A DNA stretch of 64,000 nt from Sordaria brevicollis. Lineage: Eukaryota; Ascomycota; Sordariomycetes; Sordariales; Sordariaceae. The notes below the pieces were generated by a model, which saw only the letters and a program-made list of their open reading frames with translations, did not search any database and was not told where the DNA came from. Each line of letters opens with the position of its first letter. Position 1 is the first letter of the stretch. The position numbers and the translations under genes were made by a program. Positions 53,396 through 64,000 of the stretch are shown here, one piece after another. Where the stretch lies: the NCBI GenBank assembly GCA_033439795.1, contig JAUTDP010000003.1:372001-436000 (forward strand), given 5' to 3'.

Positions 53396-56228
53396 AAGGA
53401 GCCTGCTGTGAAGAGTGCGGAGGTGAAAAAGGAGGTGAAGGAGGGAAAGAAGGAGGAAAAAAAGGAGGAGGAGAAGGGAAAGAAGGAGGAGAAAAAGGAG
53501 GAGATTAAGCAGGTGAAGAAGGAGGTTAAGAAGGTGAAGGGCGTCAAGGGAGTGAAAGGTTTGAAAGTGAAGAAGCTGGCTTAGACTTAGTTGTCGCTGA
53601 AGGGGGGGTTGTCAAGCCTAGCAACTTTCAAGGATGGAGAGCCTTTTTTTCAAACGCGCATCTTCCTTGCTTGGGGGCAAGAGAGGCAACCTCGTGTTCA
53701 CTCCCGCTTTCGATACACCATGTCAACATTGCATTTGCCACGGCGAAGGGTGGAATCGATATCGGAGTTAGGTCAGGGCACCTCATGGCCTCTGGAGCTT
53801 GGAGCTTATAGATGGAAAGTATCACTACTCATGGCTGGCTACCTCCGTCATGTTGGGGAGGAGCTTGCTGAGTGCGGGTCCCAGGAGGTGCTACTTGGGG
53901 CCCGCTTTGCAACCGATTTGAAGAAGTCGCAGACGGAGGATCTTATCGAGCTGTTGTGTATATACTTACCGCATCTGGGAAAATCATTGCGATCCTTTCG
54001 AGCCATGGCTTGAAGAGATATGGAGATGTACAAGCAGAAAAAAGGGATGGGAGTCACTTAGAGGCGTTCAAAAAGTATTCTATCTGTTAAAAGGTCATGT
54101 AGAGATATTTTCATTTTACGTATCCCGAAGGCTTCATGGCCCTGAGTAAGCAACTTACATGTGACGGCGTTACACACAGTTAGTTACACACGTGGTGACG
54201 GGCATGAGAGGACGGGATGAAAGATGGTCGGCATTCATGACTTCCTTTTGCCTCGAAGTCAAAGTTAACTTACTTTGATCAAAGCCCACAGCAAGGACAA
54301 TTAAGGCTGACTGCGAACCTGCCTGTGACCGTTTCATGATAATTCAGTTTGGCGGCGCATGGGTGTTTTGTGCATCCTACCACCTACTGTACCGGAATTT
54401 CTTCAATGTAATATCGAACAGTCAAAGATGTCTGCTCGGTTGTGATTATGTTAAGGAGAACTCACAGTGTTGGACATCTCAAATCATGGAGAGAGACCCT
54501 CTGCTCTGCCCTCGAGACATAAGGATCTCCTCAACAAAACAACCACCTGGCAAAAATCAACCGCAATCCGTATCGAGTAGCCATACCGAACCTGCCTCGC
54601 TTGTCTGCGCACCCCATCCATCCCGCCTTTTCATCAATATCTCCCTCTCAACCCTTTAAAACCCCCAAGTACTGCTCACTACATTCCCTACCCAAAGATA
54701 CTTTCACGACCGGCCACACCGTCTTGCTGCACGTTCTCTTTTTTTGCACTCCATCAACTTTCCCCAAACTGGAAGGGCATCAATTAGCGAGAAAGGACTC
54801 CCCGAACCCCCCATTTCACCAACCGGAGCCGCAAGCAAGTCATCGGACAATAACTTGCCGAGCCCAGAATCTTCAGATGCGGTGATTGGGGAATTTGTGA
54901 AAGCCCGTCAGCAACAAGGTTGTATTGCAGACTTTGGTGGTGGGTGTTTTTGGTTCTGGGCAAAACGGCAGGAAAATGGGTTTGGGTATGGTTGGGTACT
55001 AACTGCTTTTGGGGGTGTTAGCTGCGCGATCTGTTAGTGGGATATCAGGACTTATAGATTTCCCAGCCTTCCACCAAGACAGCATAGCATCCATTTGATG
55101 CTCCAAGACTCCCACCTCCATCCATCCATCCATCCATCCACCCATTCCCAGAATTCCATGTCACTCGTCCGGGACAGCGACGGCAATTCTTCATTCGGGT
55201 GCTCCAATAAAGCCCAGCCAGACCTCGCTTGTCAAAAGCCTCTTTCAATATGGGCGTTATTGGGCGTTCCGAACGGAAGTGTGAAAACTGAGAACCGAAA
55301 ACTCCCACTCCCAGCTATAATTCTTCCAGCCACTTTCCTACACCATCCATCCATCCCCTCCAGATATGTATTTGATAACAACGGCCTGGAGGTTTCACAA
55401 AAACTCAAGAGTCGAGTTGTTGAAGGAAAATGTCCCCAGACAGATCATCATCTTCACTCCACAGTCCACACACTCCTCCGGATTGCAACCCTGGCTCGCC
55501 TAACCCATTCCTAATCCTTCCAGAGCCTAGAAAGTCTGGGCTCTATGGTAGCCCTAGAGAAGGCCCCCTCCCCTGTTCACGATCAGCAATGAAACCCGCA
55601 TTTTCTCTCTCCAACAGTTCAAGTGCTGACTCCCGACTCCGAGCAAAAAAACACCAAAAGCAAATGATCTCCCTCATCCCGTCCCGGGTTTCAGAGTGCT
55701 TTTGATTTTCAATTCTTTCAGCAGTCGGTAATGCCAAACAACGACGTCGACGACAACAACAACAACAACACGGGCGAAGCCAACGGCTCCCGTTCCACCG
55801 GAATAGCGCCATAACAAAAAAAACATGCCCACCGTTACTACTGCTTCCATGTTCCGGTTGAATGAGAGAGAGAGACTTGTTGAGAGACCTTTCTAAGATT
55901 GAAGTGCCCCACTTCACTTCCTCGATTCCCCATTGCAGTCAATTAGGAAAATAAGATATCACTTGGCGGACTATCTATCCATTTTATCGGTCGCCCAGTC
56001 TTTGTCAAGCTACAGTATTCCGAGTTTCGCGGTTTGGTGCACTGAGCGTTTCCCCCTTATTCACAAACTCCGGTCTCAAGAGCCGCTCAGACAGATTCGA
56101 GCTTGGGTGCCTTGCGAGTTGGATTGCGACTTTGAAAGTGCGACCGCGACGCTCCTCCGGCGCTTTAGCTCCTTTAGGGGTGTGCGTTGTTGCTCGGTGG
56201 AAAAGTCGAGGGGAACAAAGGAGGGAAA
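53396..56228. other. intergenic between rpa34 and the membrane-protein gene
   Basis: 2.8 kb. The first 189 bp are the Lys/Glu-coding purine-rich continuation of the rpa34 frame. The rest holds no supported gene. A CCAT tetranucleotide run lies at 55118-55140. An ATG frame of 27 codons at 55733 (MPNNDVDDNNNNN...) and a frame at 53718-54013 have no support beyond being open. Confidence 0.4.
55118..55140. repeat. (CCAT)n tetranucleotide repeat
   Basis: About 23 bp of perfect CCAT repeats in an intergenic region. Confidence 0.9.
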
Positions 56229-57972
56229 ATGATTCCCGCCCGGATGGTTGCCGCGCCCTTCCCCGTCTCCGTCTCCGTCGCCGCCGTCGTCCTTCGATTC
56301 ACCTGGTATCTTTCGCTGGCGGCACTCCTCTACACAACATGTGTCACGTCGGCTAGCATCATTGCAGTTCGAACTGGTGGTGACGGCCACGGGGACGACA
56401 GCGCCCTCCCCTTGGGTAGCAGCAGCCTCACAGGCCTAGCAAAGCGCGGTCCCACTGAGCATGTCATCCTCTGCGACTGCATCTCTGCCAGCGGAATCCG
56501 GTCGTCGCAAATGGCCTACTACTCCGGGGACGTCATCGGTTTGCCGACGGGCGGTATGGGGGTTGTTGACACGGAGTTCAACACGACGGCGGCGTGGTAC
56601 AACGAAACGACGTCAGCAACATGGCTTGACACGGGCGTTACTTTTAAGGCAGTGATCCAGTACCATGTGGCTGAGGGCGATTATGTGGGAAAGGGCAATA
56701 ATGGGTACGGAGACTTTAGGTGTTGGCAGAGGAGCGAGGCGGGGTTTTCGTTCGATTACAAAGGTGATGGAACTGTGTGCACCATGAAGATTGATTGCAA
56801 TAAGAGCCCTGCTCCTGGTGAGTTTTTGCCTTCTCTTTTCGTTGTCGCGGTAGTCGAGCGATTCGGTGATGTTGCTAGGTGTTGAAAATGAAGCATGTGC
56901 TAACTGTTGAGGAATATTAGCGACCGATCCTCCCTACGTGCCCTTGGAATCCACCACCACCCCTACCAACGACGACGACCAAGCCGCAAGATCTTCAGCC
57001 ACTCCTACTCCCTCTGGTTCAGAGGGAAAGAAGGATAAATCAATCTCCACAGGAGCAGTAGTTGGCATCGCCGTTGGTATTGTCGGAGCCTTCACCCTCT
57101 TGGCCGGCGTAGCAGGCTTCTGCTTCGCTAGACGACGTCGTCGGAATAGAAAGCGCCGGCAGCAGCAGCAAGAGGAAGAGGCACAAGGACGAAAGAGCAC
57201 GGTAACAGATTCAACCATGACCGAGGCATATGCCCCTGGTTCAGACTTTGTGAAGAACGACGGTGGAAACCCGAACGCGGTTTACGAGCTGGACGGAGGC
57301 TGGTACCGACACGAGATGGGCGATGATCCCGGCCATTATGAGATTGACGGGCAGGTCAGATGTGAGGCGGATGCGGAGGATGGGGAAATCAAGGAGAAGA
57401 TGGATGACCTGTTTGCTGAGGCTGATGTGAAGGAGGTCATCACCTTGAGCGAGAAGACCGACTTGAAGAAGGGTATGTTGGACGAGAAGGCGGAGAAGAA
57501 GGGGTATGCTGTCGTCACTGTTAGTGAGAAGGAAAAGGAAATGATGAAAGATAAGGAGGAACGAGAGCGAAAACTACAACAAGAACAGCAGAAACAACAG
57601 GTGGAGGGACAGAAGAGAAGCAGAAACGTCGAAGAACCCTCACCAGTCTCACCTATCTCACCTATCTCACCTATCTCACCAATATCACCTCTCTCCCCAA
57701 CAACGGCGTCGTCTTGGACGGAAGAAGGAGGACAGACGCCATTCTGCTTGCCAGCATTGATGCCGGAGCCGGAGAAGTTTATGGCGGAGGAGTTCAAAGC
57801 GGTCCAGAAGGAGAAATTGAAAGACGAAACGAACACCAAATTCCGGTTCGAGGGAGAGGAAAGAAACAAGTATGTGAAGGAGGAAGAGACACAAAAGTAT
57901 CATGGGAACGTGAAGGCAACATCGTCGGGAGGAGGATCGGGAGAAAGGGGAAAAGATACCCCGTGTCCATAG
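56229..57972 (+). CDS. single-pass plasma-membrane protein, sensor-like, unknown function
   Basis: Exons 56229-56817 and 56921-57972 (intron 103 bp, GTGAGT/ATTAG) encode 546 residues. Residues about 12-43 (VSVSVAAVVLRFTWYLSLAALLY...) form a signal peptide or anchor. The extracellular part (about 45-235) has paired Cys (ILCDCISASG, FRCWQ, TVCTMKIDC) and N-glycosylation sites (FNTTAAWYNETTSA), then a Ser/Thr-rich stalk. One transmembrane helix (TGAVVGIAVGIVGAFTLLAG, about 240-265) is followed by RRRRRNRKRR, giving an outside-in topology like fungal Wsc/Mid2-type sensors. The cytosolic tail is Glu/Lys-rich with a coiled segment (EKEMMKDKEERERKLQQEQQ) and a tandem SPI repeat (SPISPISPISPISPLSP). 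No recognised domain name can be assigned. A second ATG at 56244 is possible as start. Confidence 0.72.
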
Positions 57973-60318
57973 GGATGGATGAAGTGGTAGAGATAGGAAG
58001 GGGGAAGAAGAGTGAGGCTTATGACTTATGACGATAATATACCCCGGCTTTTGATCTTAAAGATCCGTTGAAGATCCGTTGTTCGCTTTAGAGTTTAGTC
58101 GACAAATTGTGTTGCATGTAAAATTGCTGGAGAAAAGAAGCCGAGGAAAAGAAGACGGAGTCCCACGGCCGGAGATGAAAGGCACGGGGATTCACGGCCA
58201 GTCGCGGTTCCTATCGGTTACCGTACGTTGATGGGGCTTCGTTCCTTCCTACATAGTGTCTTTATAGTCCTTCCTGCCATATACTGTCTTTTTCCAATTC
58301 TGAAACGAAGCTACCTTCCCGTTTGCTTTGCTCTCTTCCTTCCCAATAAAAGATAGGTTCCTTCCTGAATCCTGAGGTGATCGTGGATTCCATAGCGGGA
58401 CCATGGCGGGGTAAGTCTACACCCGTTGGTGCCGACGCTTTCGCATTAATGGCTGGTTCAAACAAAAAAATTGATAGCCGAGAAATGTGATAAACGGGAA
58501 TAATATTTGGTTTATAATATGGATGGAAGCTGAAGACCTGGATCCATATCTTTGTTATTTCCATCTGCGGCAATGCCACTATCGACAAGTGTGGCTGACT
58601 GAGTTGCAAGGGGGCAGTGCAAGTATAAGTACTGACACCTCAGCGGCTCAGCCTACAAGATAGTCGTGATCAGACGAAGGCGTGACCGGAGTTTCGTCCG
58701 CATCTGACCGGACTTTGAAGGGGATCAGAAAAAAAAAACGAACAAGGATTCAACGGACTGGCCGATGCAGCCAGAAGATCGCAAATGCTGGGCGAGGTCG
58801 CAAGACATGTGAAAAGACTCCAAAAGGGAAAAAAGAACGAAAGCTGATTTGACCACCAAACGGCTTTGTCGGTAGGGCGGCTCAGGGCGGACCACGACAT
58901 CTCACGCCGAGCCAGCGCCGAGCCAAGACGGCCCCACAGCCCCGGAGAAGAGTTTTTCTTGGCGCCAGACTGAGGTTGGACAAAACAAAAGGATCCCATG
59001 TTCAAAAAGTGTTGTTGTCGACGATACGATGCCGAGCATCCGTGAACCCTTACAGTAAAGATCCTAGCAGTTGCAAGCCCCCCCTTTTGCTAAAACCCCC
59101 CTTTTGCAAGGGAATTTGGCTGCCCGCATTCCCTCTGCGGGGGAGGACTGCTAACTGCTATTGCAACGGTTTCAAGGGCGGATTTGCAAAAGAAGGGGTC
59201 TGATTTTGGTGGGCGCGGACACTTATACCCGCTTACCGGGGGCTTGGCGGTCCGCTTTTTCGCCCTGGTTCCCCTCACCCAGTGGCTAGAAGGGTTAGAG
59301 TGGTCTGTGCATACGTACCCTCTTTTGCAAAACCCCCCCTTTTGCTAGAAATTCTGGCTGCCAGCCCCACTTGCAACTACTAGGATCTTTACTGTAAAAA
59401 GTGCCTGGGTGTGCGAAAAGGGACATGTGACGTCACCAAGAATTTGGGGGAGTGACGGATCGAGCTCACCACTCAGTCTCGTTTGGAGAGAGTTGGGGTC
59501 ATCTGGCATGAACTGAGTCATTTGGAGGGATTCGGCTATGGGTGACCGGTTAAGTTAGTTGTATTCAATAAAAGAGAGCTTATAAAGAAAACAGCAGAAA
59601 CAGGTTCCAGTCGGCTACACTGCCGAGGAAATCAAAGCGTAAAAAGCTGGTACATGGTACATAAAAAGGTGGGTTGCGTGCTCATCATTGTAGCTTCCCA
59701 TCTTGGCACTTGCATGTCACGGGAAGGAGCTGAGCTCTCATAAAGTCTCAACGGCGACTGGGCTGTGAATGCCGAACCGAACAATGAGCGGCAGGCGCAG
59801 CGGGGGGAGAGGACAAGGAAGAGCTGCCTGGGAGAAACACACATTCCATGTTGCTGTCATCCGGCATCCATCCCTCCACACAATGATTGATCTGACAGTC
59901 TGACAGGCGACCTGACCTGACAGGGTCCCGACGTAGGTACAGCCGCGCTTGTGAAAAAGCTGTGCAGATATCTGCCCTGCTGATCCTCCCTTTCGGCTCC
60001 ATCTAACTTCCTCAAGCCTTCTTTTTCTTATACCCGGTCTACCACTACAGTAGCCGGCTAATCATTTTGTATATCTTTCTTGTATACCCCATCATCCCGC
60101 ACCCAGCAGCTGTTCTACAACATCCTCGACTGTTGGCTTGTCTTTGACTACGACATCGATAACCAGCTGGAACCACGCATCCGAAGACAAGGCTTGGACT
60201 TGAGGATCACAGTGTAATATGGGATTGGCCAACCAAACGGGCACAACAGAACAAACATCTCTACGACGACTGGAGCAGGCTGATAGGACTCGGTGATCTC
60301 CATTTTCACGCTGCAAAC
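57973..60318. other. intergenic between the membrane-protein and C2 genes
   Basis: 2.3 kb without a coding gene. It contains the TIR element at 59053-59394. A palindromic TGACGTCA (CRE/ATF-type word) lies at 59428-59435, about 880 bp before the C2 gene start. Confidence 0.5.
59053..59394. mobile_element. MITE-like element, 342 bp, 25-bp terminal inverted repeats, TA target duplication
   Basis: The left end (59053-59077) starts CAGTAAAGATCCTAGCAGTT. The right end (59370-59394), read on the other strand, starts CAGTAAAGATCCTAGTAGTT. Both continue GCAAG, so the 25-bp TIRs differ at one base. A TA dinucleotide flanks each end (59051-59052 and 59395-59396). CAGT-starting TIRs with TA duplications are typical of Tc1/mariner (pogo-like) elements. 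There is no transposase-size frame, so it is non-autonomous. Inside each end lies a sub-terminal direct repeat: runs of C followed by CTTTTGC, then a GGCTGCC word. Confidence 0.85.
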
Positions 60319-62184
60319 ATGGCTCCCCCATCTGCGGCAGAGCACTATCTCCAGCAACCCACGTATGACGATCCTCCTGAGAACGAGTTACACGAGAAGA
60401 GTCAAAGCGAAGGTCAAGAACATCACGATAACCCGCCAGGTGGATTCGACCCAACTCCACTTCCCGATGCTCCTCCCGGATACACCATCAAGATCACCTT
60501 CCACAAGGCCATCAACCTTCCGGTGGCCGACATCCAGACAGTATCCGCCGACCCATACATACATGCTACACTCACTGCCGATGTCCCGAAGCGGCACCCC
60601 GAAGACCCTCCACTAACACGAAGGACGCGGACGATCCATCGGAGTCTCGAGCCGGTATGGGAGGAAGACTGGATTGTTGCCAACGTGCCATCGACCGGAT
60701 TCGAACTCAAGTGCCGCTTGTACGACGAGGACTGGCCAGACCATGACGACCGACTCGGTAACGTCACGATCAAGGTAGACCATTTAGACGAGGAGTGGCC
60801 GGGATTCGGGCTGGATGGCAAGTTTTTCGAGGTAAAGAAACGTTCGGGCAGCAAACGGGCGTATTTCCACAAGGGCATAGAGGCCCTTTTAAACGGACTG
60901 AAATGGACAACACCCCAGATACACATCAGCGTCAATGTCCTCGGCGTCTCGGATCCTCCCCATGCTCAGATGTGCACTCTGGGCCCTACATACTGGGTCA
61001 AGCACTTTAGTCCCATGATTGGACGGCTTACCGGTGTGACGGCGGGCGGTCACGATACGTCAGACAGCGATGACGACAGCAAAATGCCAAAGAAATACGA
61101 GTAAGTTGATCAAACTCGACGTCCTAAAGCGTGAGACGGTCGCTGACAGACATTGAACAGCTTCCAAGCCAATGAGATCCAACTTGCCGGGCCAGTTCCC
61201 CCCAAATTATACCATCGATTTGTCGAGTTTCGTCCCATCATCGGCAAGATGTTTTCGCAAAAAGGCTTCAGGGGCCACGTCCTGAACAAGGTACTTCACA
61301 AGCAACACAGGAGAATCTACAACTTCGACTCGAGTACCGAAACTGGGATATTCGCACCATGTACCAAAGAGGCGTCGGTGCAGTTTCTCAGAATGGCGCA
61401 TTATGCGGAAGGAGGTCGCATCTTTACCTACGTGCTCACCTTGGACGGCCTATTGCGCTTCACCGAGACAGGCAAGGAATTCGGTATTGATTTACTGAGC
61501 AAGCACACCATGCACTCGGACGTGGCGACGTACATTGCTTGCTCGGGCGAGTTCTTCATCAGACGCATCGCCAAGCGCCACAGACCCCATCACACTCACA
61601 CGGGCTCATCGAGCCACCATCATTATCACCCTGAAAGTGGGGATGGTCATAGGAACATCTGCGAACACGGTCTTGACCACGATACCCACGATCACCCAGG
61701 CACTCCCGAATCATCTCGCAACCCAGAGGACTACGAGCTCATTATCGACAACGACAGCGGCACGTACCGTCCAGACAAGTGCATCCTGCCCGATCTGCAG
61801 GCCTTCCTCCAGCACCAGTTCCCAGGCTTGCACATCCGGGCCCTGGATTGTGGCGACGAGGAGCATCAAAAGGCCAAGAAGGAGCAGCTGGAGATCAAGA
61901 AGAAGGAAGGCCCCAAGGTCCGGATGGTTCTGAACCGCAGCCCCAGCTCGAGCAGCTTCAGCTCAGACGATGAGAGTCGTCTCGGAGACTTGGATGCGCT
62001 GGATGATGATGCGCCAAGGTATAAGAGTAAGAAGGAGAGGGCGTTCGATATGGTGGAGGATCCGAGCACTTGGAGGGATTGGGTGCCGGGTATGAACGGG
62101 GGTGGACATGGCCACGCGGGACACGCGAGTGGGAGTGGGCATGGTGAAGGAAGCGGACACGGCGGAGTAACCAGGACGGTCTAG
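60319..62184 (+). CDS. C2-domain protein, conserved fungal, function unknown
   Basis: Exons 60319-61100 and 61161-62184 (60-bp intron, GTAAGT, GCTGAC, AACAG) encode 601 residues. The C2 domain (about residues 52-175) reads PPGYTIKITFHKAINLPVAD, SADPYIHATL, RRTRTIHRSLEPVWEEDWIV, FELKCRLYDEDWPDHDDRLG; several Asp positions of the calcium loops are present. A larger alpha/beta region follows (LYHRFVEFRPIIGKMFSQKG, FTYVLTLDGLLRFTETGKEF, LLSKHTMHSDVATYIACSGEFF). It is conserved-looking but not nameable from sequence alone. A His-rich segment (HRPHHTHTGSSSHHHYHPES, about residue 410) and a Gly/His-rich tail could bind metal. No signal peptide is present, so a cytosolic protein recruited to membranes through C2 is likely. 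Confidence 0.8.
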
Positions 62185-64000
62185 GGAGCTGTCTCGGTTG
62201 TCTTTCGTAAGTGATACCATGAGATGAGGAATATGAGGTTCGATAAATACCAGGAGGAGCTGGCTAGTAACGATGGAATGGGTTAACGACCGGTTGTGTT
62301 TTGTATACCTTTTTCCTTGGACAGTTAATTATGGTCTCTGGGTCCGGGGTCGTATAAGTATTGGCTGGGAGAGGAAGGGCGGCTCGGTGCTTTAATTTTA
62401 AGATACCAAACCATATTATTTCAGTCAGTTATCGTTACGAAGTATTCGTTATATTGCTCAAACTCCAACGTCGTACTTGTTACACACGGTCTCTACCATT
62501 GTTCGAGGCTTCAAAGCCGCTATAGGCTCCTAAGAGGCACTGTACCCTATCTCATACTTAGGTAAGTATTTACCCCATGGGTTCGTCTACAGTCGAACTC
62601 CCATCTCCACCTGCAATTCTCTCCATCCGTCATAGACGGCCCCCATGCTGTGGGTCCCGTCAACTGCAGAGACGGAGATGATCATGTTGGTATTATTTCT
62701 GGGCGTGCCGGGGTTATCGGTCGAATAGTCCGTTGACAACAACAGGGTGACTGGACTCGTGATTCTCTTCTATTTGATACGATGTCAGGACAAGAAAAGA
62801 ATTACCAGAGGTGATGTTATGTTATGTTTCCAAAAGGTGTCTCTCCCGAGACTTGATGAGGAGAGAGCGCAAATACCGTAGCTCGCTCTTATTGTTGCCC
62901 CAGGATGTGTAAATTACCGTATTATACTACAGCAGTAAGAAAGGATTGTCGAAACATGCTTCCATACCGTACGTAAATCTGCTTCGACTTTCAAACATCA
63001 CGTTGAACTCGTCAGAATGCGAGTGATTCTTTACCTGCTTTTCTCCTTGTTTGGCTTTTGATAGATAGGTATTGGTTGTTTGAACAGTTTTATAGATCTA
63101 TGAGTTCTTATCACGGCTTACGGTTCTTGCTGGGCTCTGTAGAAGGTAATCATTTGTTCTTGAATAAGGTACTCGAGCTTCTTGCCATTTTCTTGACATA
63201 TGTCCAACTTACTGAGCAACATCAAATCCCCAAGACAAAAAACGCATAGAACTCTCTCCATCAAGCCGTCATGTCAACCGCGGCGACCACAACTACGGCC
63301 CCCGGGCCCGTGTCGTGGTACATAGTGGTGGATGACGGAGCGGGATGAGATGAGGTGCATGGAAGGCCCGAAGCGCAACACCTCCAGAACCTCAAGACCT
63401 TCTCCACGGCCACGGGGGCCAACGGGGACGCCTGGGGACGCCTACTGGAAGGGACCGCCCTGTTAAATGCATGCAGCTCCAGCTTCTCTGCATGAGTGAC
63501 TTCGACGAACGAACGAGCGGTTCAGGTTGTTGTGATTGACGTTCTAATTCCCCCGTTGGACCCCGTTGGCTACCCCCGTCTGACCGGTATGGACCCCGGG
63601 CTTACATACATACACCAACCGGCCAGCTGGAATGCTAGAATGTCCCTGGGCTGGGAGGTGATAGGCATGTTGAGGCTACCAATTGCAGTGGATGGCTGGC
63701 AGCACGACGACGCGGACCCAGACTGTGAAGTGAAGGATGGGAAAACATGGAAAATGGTGATGGATGGTTGGTAGTGGGTTGGTGGGTTGCACTAACAGAG
63801 AAAGAGGAGCCCCAGTTGCTTGTGATGGGCAAGAGATACAATCATTGTGCCTTGAAACTATCTCCATAGACACGATCATGATGTAAGAGATGGTGTAAAT
63901 ATACGTCAACTATCTTTAGACTGAAGAGGATATACGGTAACGCTTCTCTATGTTTTGCAGATAACATCGACTTATGATGGAGTCTCTTGAGGTGTTCAAG
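62185..64000. other. terminal intergenic region, no gene recognised
   Basis: 1.8 kb to the right edge. Open frames (63058-63249, 63496-63774) lack codon bias, intron context or family motifs. No repeat or RNA gene was recognised. Confidence 0.5.

Noticed and set aside
53718..54013. 98-codon frame downstream of rpa34 as a separate gene
   Set aside because: No codon bias, no recognisable motif; lies in the probable 3' flank.
55733..55816. 27-codon Asn-rich ATG frame as a small gene
   Set aside because: A CAA/AAC repeat explains the open frame; no leader, intron or conservation evidence.
62541..62620. tRNA-like T-loop word near GTCGAACTCC
   Set aside because: No matching A box, acceptor stem or anticodon arm could be folded by eye around it.

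Overview
The window looks like nuclear DNA of a filamentous ascomycete in the Neurospora/Sordaria lineage. Most introns are 50-100 bp, with GTRNGT-type donors, CTAAC/CTGAC branch sites and AG acceptors. Genes are spaced 0.3-3 kb apart on both strands. The msh2 product reads, from memory, almost residue for residue like Neurospora crassa MSH-2. The gene set (msh2, sterylglucosidase-like GH5, mik-1/BCK1-type MAPKKK, GH47 mannosidase, AA9 LPMO) matches what I remember of one N. crassa chromosome segment. No tRNA, rRNA, CRISPR array or autonomous transposon was recognised.

Left part (1-16 kb): trs130 runs off the left edge on the minus strand. It is followed by mri1 (methionine salvage), a secreted M20 peptidase, ilm1, the geranylgeranyltransferase-I beta subunit (which carries an apparent 1-base frameshift), msh2, trm10 and pri1. 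Middle (16-40 kb): a GH5 sterylglucosidase-type enzyme, a 1,891-residue cell-wall-integrity MAPKKK with a long leader, a GH47 alpha-mannosidase with poly-Q inserts, a TOPORS-like RING protein, sld2 and an AA9-CBM1 cellulose-cleaving LPMO.

Right part (40-64 kb): a broken, repeat-rich orphan locus (about 40.98-43.0 kb), a Dal5-type MFS transporter, then grc3 and rpa34 diverging from one 945-bp promoter. Next come a single-pass membrane protein, a 342-bp TIR element (MITE) and a C2-domain protein. The last 1.8 kb has no recognisable gene.

By theme, several genes concern genome replication and repair (msh2, pri1, sld2, possibly the TOPORS-like protein) or rRNA/tRNA synthesis and processing (grc3, rpa34, trm10). 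Others serve secretion and the cell surface (trs130, GH47, the MAPKKK, cdc43, the membrane protein) or use external substrates (LPMO, MFS transporter, M20 peptidase). There is no operon-like or biosynthetic-cluster logic. The most unusual points are the decaying orphan locus, the in-frame TAG ahead of a Lys/Glu-rich frame in rpa34, the cdc43 frameshift in a C7 run, the MITE, and the C28 run inside the mannosidase intron.
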